DNA from: an uncultured bacterium
Lineage (GTDB): Bacteria; Bacillota_I; Bacilli_A; RF39; UBA660
DNA length: 7,107 nucleotides
NCBI GenBank assembly: GCA_905215635.1
Contig: CAJMQX010000035.1
Coordinates: 1-7,107 of the forward strand
Reading direction: 5' to 3'
Both the position numbers and the translations under genes were made by a program. The notes under the pieces were generated by a model, which ran no database searches, had not been told where the DNA came from, and worked only from the letters and a program-made list of their open reading frames with translations. Positions 1-3,902 of the stretch are shown here, piece after piece (the first letter of the stretch is position 1; each line of letters starts with the position of its first letter).

Positions 1-1
1 C

Positions 2-40
2 AAAAAAATGCAGACTGTGTCTTTTTTGACTGTCTACATT
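2..40 (-). terminator. Rho-independent terminator downstream of lexA
   Basis: Read on the minus strand, a 9-bp stem (plus-strand arms at 7-15 and 32-40, one T:G wobble) encloses a smaller GTC/GAC pairing (19-21 with 28-30). It is followed by a run of seven T (positions 8 to 2). It lies 73 bp past the lexA stop codon with no gene between, so it most likely ends the lexA transcript. The other orientation has a weaker T-rich tail, so it may also stop transcription arriving from the left. Confidence 0.7.
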
Positions 41-92
41 TATTTTATCACTTCATTTTTTGTGTCTACTTTTATCTTACAACTTCAAATTA
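32..92. repeat. Imperfect 32-bp tandem repeat between lexA and its terminator
   Basis: Two 29-base stretches, 32-60 and 64-92, align without gaps at 22 of 29 positions (my count). Both begin GTCTAC and both contain ACTTCA at the same offset. The rest is T-rich, which inflates the similarity. No coding potential is visible here. It could be a decayed local duplication in the lexA 3' untranslated region. Confidence 0.35.
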
Positions 93-113
93 AGTGAATC
101 TTTTTTTGTTTAA

Positions 114-743
114 TTAAAATTTTCGATATAAGCCAATAGCCTTTCCTAGAATAGTTACATTGTCTAATATGATAGGAGCCATAGTGTCATTTTCTGGTTG
201 TAATCTAAAATGGCCATTTTCTTTATAGTATGTTTTTAAAGTTACTTCATTTTCATCATTCATGGCAACAACCATATCACCATTTCTAGCGGTTTCACAT
301 CTTTCAACGATGACGATATCATTAGATAAAATACCTTTATTAATCATACTTTCACCATCTACTTTTAAAGTGAAAACTTCTTTTTGTTTTGGTATTAAGT
401 AAGATGGTAAAGAGAAAAATTCATTAGGTACTTCGATAGCTTCAATTGGAGAACCTGCAGTAACTTTTCCTAGAAGTGGAACATTTACAACCTCTTCTCC
501 TTTATTTTCATATTCATTAGGTACTAATAATTCAAGAGCTTTGTTTCCTTCTTTACTTCTTTTTATATAACCTTTATCAACTAGATGATTAATATGTACA
601 TGAACAGTAGCAGGAGATGATAAATTTATAGCACTACATATTTGTCTAATTGATGGTGGGTATTTATTCTCAGCATGAAATTGTTTAATAAATTCTAAAA
701 CTTCTTTTTGTTTTTTAGTTAATCCATCAGTTTTTTGTCTCAT
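114..743 (-). CDS. lexA: LexA, SOS-response repressor and self-cleaving protease
   Basis: LexA binds operators of DNA-damage genes as a dimer and cleaves itself when RecA filaments form on damaged DNA. The 209-residue length is normal. Residues 1-65 form the winged helix-turn-helix, with the family-typical SPATVHVHINHL recognition segment near 43-54. The C-terminal S24-type domain shows the Ala96-Gly97 scissile bond (VTAGSP), catalytic Ser132 (VDGESM) and Lys170 (EVTLKTYY), so it should be active. I chose ATG at 743 because AAAGGAG lies 5 nt upstream (755-749); an in-frame TTG at 758 lies at or before the predicted transcription start. It is divergent from a small membrane-peptide gene, as lexA is from yneA or sosA in other Bacillota. 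Dyads resembling LexA boxes overlap its promoter, so autoregulation is likely. Confidence 0.96.
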   Translation of the reverse strand: MRQKTDGLTKKQKEVLEFIKQFHAENKYPPSIRQICSAINLSSPATVHVHINHLVDKGYIKRSKEGNKALELLVPNEYENKGEEVVNVPLLGKVTAGSPIEAIEVPNEFFSLPSYLIPKQKEVFTLKVDGESMINKGILSNDIVIVERCETARNGDMVVAMNDENEVTLKTYYKENGHFRLQPENDTMAPIILDNVTILGKAIGLYRKF

Positions 744-748
744 AAAAA

Positions 749-755
749 CTCCTTT
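749..755 (-). promoter_or_regulatory. lexA ribosome binding site that fixes its start
   Basis: The minus strand reads AAAGGAG followed by TTTTT and ATG at 743, ideal spacing. An upstream in-frame TTG at 758-756 would place this sequence inside the coding region and has no Shine-Dalgarno of its own. Confidence 0.85.
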
Positions 756-762
756 CAATTAC

Positions 763-791
763 ATAATAACACAATAACGAATGTATGTCAA
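763..791 (-). promoter_or_regulatory. lexA promoter, consensus -35 with extended -10
   Basis: On the minus strand TTGACA (791-786) is separated by 17 bp from TATTAT (768-763), and the -10 is preceded by TG plus one base (771-769). Transcription should start near 756, giving a leader of only about 13 nt that begins almost at the Shine-Dalgarno sequence. One LexA-box-like dyad overlaps the -35 and another lies in the spacer. Confidence 0.85.
775..786 (-). promoter_or_regulatory. Weak LexA-box-like site in the lexA promoter spacer
   Basis: The minus strand reads ATACATTCGTTA, which keeps the AC-N4-GT core of the Gram-positive SOS box (consensus CGAAC-N4-GTTCG from Bacillus subtilis) but little more. 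Its position between -35 and -10 is what makes it plausible. Binding here would block polymerase. Confidence 0.4.
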
Positions 792-802
792 ACATTTGTT
801 TA
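789..802. promoter_or_regulatory. Candidate LexA operator 1 (overlaps lexA -35)
   Basis: CAAACATTTGTTTA has dyad symmetry AAAC-N4-GTTT and matches the Bacillus-type SOS box core AAC-N4-GTT. It covers the upstream end of the lexA -35 (791-786). Its 12-base core recurs, inverted, at 871-882. The recognition helix of this LexA is close to the Bacillus form, which supports use of that core. Confidence 0.7.
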
Positions 803-869
803 TATATTTTGCAGAATAATTAAAAAAAATTTTAAAATAGGGGACAATTGACAGGTGATTTGTAAAATA

Positions 870-883
870 CAAACAAATGTTTA
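870..883. promoter_or_regulatory. Candidate LexA operator 2
   Basis: CAAACAAATGTTTA is the same AAAC-N4-GTTT dyad as operator 1, with the 12-base core identical when read on the opposite strand. It sits about 20 bp upstream of the rightward promoter's -35. The dyad centres are about 81 bp apart, so a looped or cooperative complex over both divergent promoters is possible. Confidence 0.6.
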
Positions 884-902
884 TAAAAATTAATAAATTC
901 TA

Positions 903-931
903 TTGACACAAACAATCGTATGTAATAAAAT
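903..931 (+). promoter_or_regulatory. Promoter of the small SOS-linked gene
   Basis: TTGACA (903-908) and TAAAAT (926-931) are separated by exactly 17 bp. Expected start of transcription is near 938, giving a leader of about 18 nt. Unlike most promoters in the window it has no TGn extension; it relies on a perfect -35. A LexA-box-like dyad lies in its spacer. Confidence 0.8.
909..922. promoter_or_regulatory. Candidate LexA operator 3 in the spacer of the rightward promoter
   Basis: CAAACAATCGTATG matches about 10 of 14 positions of the Bacillus consensus CGAACRNRYGTTYC, including the AAC half and GT of the other half. It fills the gap between -35 and -10, so LexA bound here would directly block polymerase. 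This is the main reason to regard the downstream small gene as SOS-regulated. Confidence 0.55.
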
Positions 932-955
932 GTAATTACAGAAAGGGTGATTGAA

Positions 956-1096
956 ATGGAATTTTTAAAAAATAATAAAGGAGCAATTATATTTTATTTA
1001 ATTATTGTTGTTAGTTCATTAGCAATAATAAATGATGTTAAGAAAGATAATTTACGTGAAGAAAGTAAGTATGTTATGACATATATGGCAAAATAA
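956..1096 (+). CDS. Small single-pass membrane peptide, putative SOS-induced division inhibitor
   Basis: This 46-residue gene starts at ATG 956 with AAAGGGTGAT (942-951) upstream, close to the anti-Shine-Dalgarno complement, and has its own strong promoter and terminator. The protein has a short basic N-terminus (MEFLKNNKG), a hydrophobic helix at about 10-25 and a charged 21-residue tail (26-46), suggesting N-in, C-out topology. It is transcribed divergently from lexA across LexA-box-like sites. The same place and topology are held by the SOS cell-division inhibitors YneA (Bacillus, Listeria) and SosA (Staphylococcus), which are longer (about 77-105 residues). No LysM domain is present. I see no clear sequence similarity, so the role is inferred from context; a TisB-like depolarising membrane toxin is the main alternative. 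Confidence 0.75.
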   Translation: MEFLKNNKGAIIFYLIIVVSSLAIINDVKKDNLREESKYVMTYMAK

Positions 1097-1140
1097 AATA
1101 CATATCAGTATTTAATTCCTTGATATGTATTTCTTTTTTT
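1096..1140 (+). terminator. Strong terminator of the small gene, probably bidirectional
   Basis: A perfect 12-bp stem (arms 1096-1107 and 1121-1132) with a 13-nt loop is followed on the plus strand by a C and seven T (1134-1140). On the minus strand the stem is followed by a T-rich stretch (TATTTTATTTT), so it may also end the convergent radical SAM gene. The stop codon and last codons of that gene lie inside the hairpin. Confidence 0.85.
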
Positions 1141-2031
1141 CATTTCTTTATCTATATCATTTAAGAGTTGACATTTCTGACACAACCATATAGGAGCTAA
1201 TAATTGTTCTTTATCAGGATCAGAAGTTATACGATTAATTACTATCTTAGGGTTTAGTAATTCTAATTGTTTGATTACAATATCAATATATTCTTCTTTA
1301 GTTAGAACATGGAAGTTAGTTTCTTTTAATAATTTAGCCATATCAGTATCTTTGATAATATGTAACATATGAATTTTAATTCCTTGAATATCTAGAGTGT
1401 TTAAATGTTTAACAGTATCTAACATCATTTCTTCTGTTTCAAAAGGAAGACCATTAATAATATGAACAACAACATTTATATTTCTTTCTCTTAATTTTTT
1501 TACCATATTATCAAAGCTTTCTAGGGTATGACATCGATTAATTAATTTAGAAGTTTTTTCATGAATAGTTTGAAGACCTAGTTCTATAGTAAGATATGTT
1601 CTTTTATTTAAATCTTCTAAATAAGATAAGCATTCATCACTAATAGCATCACATCTAGTAGCAATATTTAGACCAATAACGTTATCAAGAGATAATACTT
1701 CTTCATATTTTTCTTTTAATATGTTTACGGGAGCATAGGTATTGGTTCTAGCTTGAAAATAACCAATGTATTTACATGGAATATGTTTTTTATTGACAAC
1801 TTCTTTCATTTCATTAAACTGATTAGTAAGAGATTTATGAATATCTCCACCAAACTCACCACTACCAGTTTTAGAACAATATATGCAACCACCATAACCT
1901 AGAGTACCATCTAGATTAGGACAACTAAAACCACCATTTAGACTAACTTTAAATACCTTAGTACCAAATTTAGTTTTATAAAAATAATTTAGAGTATGAT
2001 ATCTTTTATTATCTAGAGTGTATTTAAACAT
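1105..2031 (-). CDS. YhcC/YtqA-family radical SAM protein (TIGR01212)
   Basis: The 308-residue protein carries the family's elongated cluster motif: Cys37 (SCPNLDGT), then Cys49 and Cys52 (GGCIYC), which bind the 4Fe-4S cluster that cleaves S-adenosylmethionine. The ELGLQT segment (150-155), INRCHT (164-169), the LLAPIW motif (277-282) and the C-terminal NTYQG are typical of TIGR01212. YtqA of Bacillus belongs here; recent work, as I recall it, links it (as MnmL) to side-chain chemistry at tRNA wobble uridine, but that assignment is from memory. A Cys-x-x-Cys pair (284, 287) after the LLAPIW motif looks unusual. I prefer ATG 2031 to GTG 2043 because GGTGAT (2041-2036) fits as its ribosome site and the predicted transcript starts near 2043. 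Convergent with the small gene, divergent from the mtaB operon. Confidence 0.9.
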   Translation of the reverse strand: MFKYTLDNKRYHTLNYFYKTKFGTKVFKVSLNGGFSCPNLDGTLGYGGCIYCSKTGSGEFGGDIHKSLTNQFNEMKEVVNKKHIPCKYIGYFQARTNTYAPVNILKEKYEEVLSLDNVIGLNIATRCDAISDECLSYLEDLNKRTYLTIELGLQTIHEKTSKLINRCHTLESFDNMVKKLRERNINVVVHIINGLPFETEEMMLDTVKHLNTLDIQGIKIHMLHIIKDTDMAKLLKETNFHVLTKEEYIDIVIKQLELLNPKIVINRITSDPDKEQLLAPIWLCQKCQLLNDIDKEMKKRNTYQGIKY

Positions 2032-2049
2032 AATAATCACCACAAAGTA

Positions 2050-2078
2050 ATTTTATCATAAAGAATAAAAAAAGACAA
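2050..2078 (-). promoter_or_regulatory. Promoter of the YhcC-family gene
   Basis: On the minus strand TTGTCT (2078-2073), a 17-bp spacer and TAAAAT (2055-2050) preceded by TGA (2058-2056) form an extended -10 promoter. The expected start near 2043 leaves a leader of about 12 nt before ATG 2031. Confidence 0.65.
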
Positions 2079-2119
2079 ATATATAGATTTATGAAGAATA
2101 GATAGGATTATTTTAATGT

Positions 2120-2147
2120 TTGGAAAATTTTGATGTTGTGATATAAT
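2120..2147 (+). promoter_or_regulatory. Promoter of the small acidic protein-mtaB operon
   Basis: TTGGAA (2120-2125), a 16-bp spacer and a perfect extended -10, TG at 2139-2140 and TATAAT at 2142-2147. The start expected near 2154 gives a leader of about 13 nt. It is back to back with the YhcC-family promoter; the -35 boxes are about 40 bp apart. Confidence 0.75.
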
Positions 2148-2166
2148 TAATGAAGAGAAAGAAAAT

Positions 2167-2457
2167 ATGAAATTTAGAGAGTTTAGTGAATTTGATGATC
2201 CAGAAAGTGCTGATTATGATATTATTAGTAGTCTTAGAGAAAATGAAACCGCAAAGGAAAATAAACATGCAGTTTTAACTAAAGAACAGAAAATGTTTAC
2301 AGAATTATATTTTGATTTAGGTGCTCCTGAGTTATTTGAATTAGAACCTTATGGAATAACAGAAAGTGATTTTGAATCTCCAACAAAAGAAGCAATAGAA
2401 AAACTAAAGAGATATGCAGAGAATTTTCAAATAACATATACACATAAAAGTAGATAA
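2167..2457 (+). CDS. Small acidic protein with sigma-region-4-like segment, unknown function
   Basis: A 96-residue protein, first gene of an operon with mtaB (43 bp gap, no terminator between). Its ribosome site is weak (GAAGAGAAAG, 2152-2161), and the predicted leader is only about 13 nt. It is acidic (22 Asp/Glu against 13 Lys/Arg, my count) with no signal peptide or membrane helix, so it is probably cytoplasmic. Residues 1-36 are polar and probably flexible. Residues 37-83 follow, without a gap, the pattern of sigma-70 region 4: LTKEQ, then LYF, a Gly, a GI turn, and an Ala with a KL pair near the end. A proline (Pro72) falls where the recognition helix would be and the charges are wrong for DNA, so this may be a degenerate or protein-binding fold. 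I do not recognise the family. Confidence 0.8.
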   Translation: MKFREFSEFDDPESADYDIISSLRENETAKENKHAVLTKEQKMFTELYFDLGAPELFELEPYGITESDFESPTKEAIEKLKRYAENFQITYTHKSR

Positions 2458-2500
2458 TATTTAAAAGATATGTTATGATATAGAAACGGGAAGTGATAGA

Positions 2501-3772
2501 ATGACTTTTGCAATACATACATTCGGATGTAAAGTTAATATTTATGAATCAGAATACGTTATTAATTTGATGCAGGCACATGGATATAGAAAAGTAGATT
2601 TTGAAGATGATGCAGATATTTATATAATTAATACCTGTAGTGTAACAAATGAAGCAGATAAGAAAGATAGAAAACTAATACATACTACTAGAAATAATCA
2701 TAAAGATAAAATACTTATTGTAATGGGATGCTTTTCACAATTAAATCCAGGTGTAATAGATGCAGATATAATACTTGGAAATAAACATAAATCTAAAATA
2801 GTAGAATTAATTAAAGAGTATCAAAATAAGAAAGAGAAAATAATTAAAGTAGAAGATATTAGTGATACTAACTTTGAAGATATGTATATAAATAGATTTA
2901 TAGAACATACAAGAGCTTTTGTGAAAATACAAGATGGATGTAATGCTTTTTGTGCTTATTGTACAATACCTTATGCAAGAGGTAATCTAAGAAGTAAGAA
3001 ATTTTCTAAAGTAATAGAAGAAGTATCTGAACTTGTAAATAATGGATATAAAGAAATAGTACTTACGGGAATACATACAGGAAGATATGGAAAAGAACAG
3101 AATACTAATTTAGAAACTTTATTAAGAGAATTAGTAAAAATAGAAGGAATATTTAGAATAAGATTATCTAGTATAGAGATAAATGAAATAACAGATGGAA
3201 TAATAGATCTTATTAAGAATAATTCTATTATGGCAAAACATTTACATATACCACTTCAATCAGGAAGTAATGAAATATTATCTTTAATGAATAGAAAATA
3301 TAAAAAAGAATACTTTATAGATAGAATAGATTATATTAGAAAAGAGATACCTGATATATCTATTACAACTGATTTAATAGTAGGATTTCCTAATGAAACA
3401 GAAGAATACTTTGAAGAGACAATAGATACTTTGAAGAAGATTAAGTTTAGTAAAATACATACATTTCCTTACTCAAAAAGAAATGGTACAGTAGCAGCTA
3501 CTATGCCTAATCAAGTAGATGGTAATGTTAAGAAATGTCGTGTTAAAGAAGTATTAATGTTATCAAATTGTTATGAAGAAGAATTTTATAAGAGTAAGAT
3601 AGGAAATAATTACGATGGAATAGTAGAAGATAGAAAAGATGGGAAGAAAGTTGTAGTTACTTCAAATTATATTCCAGTAGTAATAGATGATAAAGAAGTA
3701 TTAGCAAATACAATAGTTGATGTTAAGATAAAAGAAGTAAAAAATGGAATAGTCTTTGGAGAAGTTATATAA
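2501..3772 (+). CDS. mtaB: MtaB, tRNA t6A37 methylthiotransferase
   Basis: MtaB (YqeV in Bacillus) adds a methylthio group to N6-threonylcarbamoyladenosine at position 37, next to the anticodon of ANN-decoding tRNAs such as tRNA-Lys(UUU), giving ms2t6A. The 423 residues show the three expected domains. The N-terminal domain has Cys10 (FGCKVN), Cys46 (NTCSVT) and Cys77 (MGCFSQ) for the second 4Fe-4S cluster. The radical SAM core has Cys147, Cys151 and Cys154 (GCNAFCAYC) followed by IPYARG. A TRAM RNA-binding domain lies at about 368-423. FGCKVNIYESE separates it from MiaB and RimO, which have different first motifs. ATG 2501 has GGGAAGTGAT (2488-2497) just upstream. It is second in the operon and ends in a hairpin terminator. 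Confidence 0.95.
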   Translation: MTFAIHTFGCKVNIYESEYVINLMQAHGYRKVDFEDDADIYIINTCSVTNEADKKDRKLIHTTRNNHKDKILIVMGCFSQLNPGVIDADIILGNKHKSKIVELIKEYQNKKEKIIKVEDISDTNFEDMYINRFIEHTRAFVKIQDGCNAFCAYCTIPYARGNLRSKKFSKVIEEVSELVNNGYKEIVLTGIHTGRYGKEQNTNLETLLRELVKIEGIFRIRLSSIEINEITDGIIDLIKNNSIMAKHLHIPLQSGSNEILSLMNRKYKKEYFIDRIDYIRKEIPDISITTDLIVGFPNETEEYFEETIDTLKKIKFSKIHTFPYSKRNGTVAATMPNQVDGNVKKCRVKEVLMLSNCYEEEFYKSKIGNNYDGIVEDRKDGKKVVVTSNYIPVVIDDKEVLANTIVDVKIKEVKNGIVFGEVI

Positions 3773-3779
3773 AATTAAT

Positions 3780-3816
3780 AATCAAAATAGTTATATACTG
3801 TTTTGATTTTCTTTTG
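3780..3816 (+). terminator. Terminator of the mtaB operon
   Basis: An 11-bp stem (3780-3790 with 3798-3808, one T:G wobble) and a 7-nt loop are followed by TTCTTTTG. It begins 8 bp after the mtaB stop codon. The stem is mostly A-T, so termination may be incomplete. Confidence 0.75.
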
Positions 3817-3855
3817 TCTAATAGATGTAAAAATATTTTCTTTTTGAGATATATT

Positions 3856-3864
3856 TGTTATAAT
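3856..3864 (+). promoter_or_regulatory. Extended -10 promoter of the glucosaminidase gene
   Basis: TG (3856-3857), one base, then TATAAT (3859-3864). No good -35 exists at 16-18 bp, only a T-rich stretch near 3836-3842, so the extended -10 would have to carry recognition. The start near 3871 gives a leader of about 32 nt. Confidence 0.65.
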
Positions 3865-3888
3865 GATTATAGATAGTATATGATATGG

Positions 3889-3894
3889 AAGGAG
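3889..3894 (+). promoter_or_regulatory. Ribosome binding site deciding the glucosaminidase start
   Basis: AAGGAG lies 8 nt before ATG 3903 (a second ATG follows at once at 3906). The in-frame ATG at 3885 sits upstream of this site and has no Shine-Dalgarno, so it is not the start. Confidence 0.8.
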
Positions 3895-3902
3895 ATAATA
3901 CT

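Noticed and set aside
744..758. TTG start adding five residues to LexA
   Set aside because: It would begin at or before the predicted transcription start, and the Shine-Dalgarno sequence AAAGGAG serves ATG 743 instead.
848..853. TTGACA as the -35 of a third promoter in the lexA upstream region
   Set aside because: No acceptable -10 lies 15-19 bp downstream; that place holds the AAAC-N4-GTTT dyad.
1105..1107. Mollicute genetic code 4 (UGA read as Trp)
   Set aside because: UGA ends the YhcC-family protein right after its usual C-terminal NTYQG motif, and Trp in this window is encoded by UGG.
2297..2518. A 73-codon open frame on the minus strand
   Set aside because: It overlaps the acidic protein gene and the start of mtaB, both better supported by promoter, ribosome site and family match.
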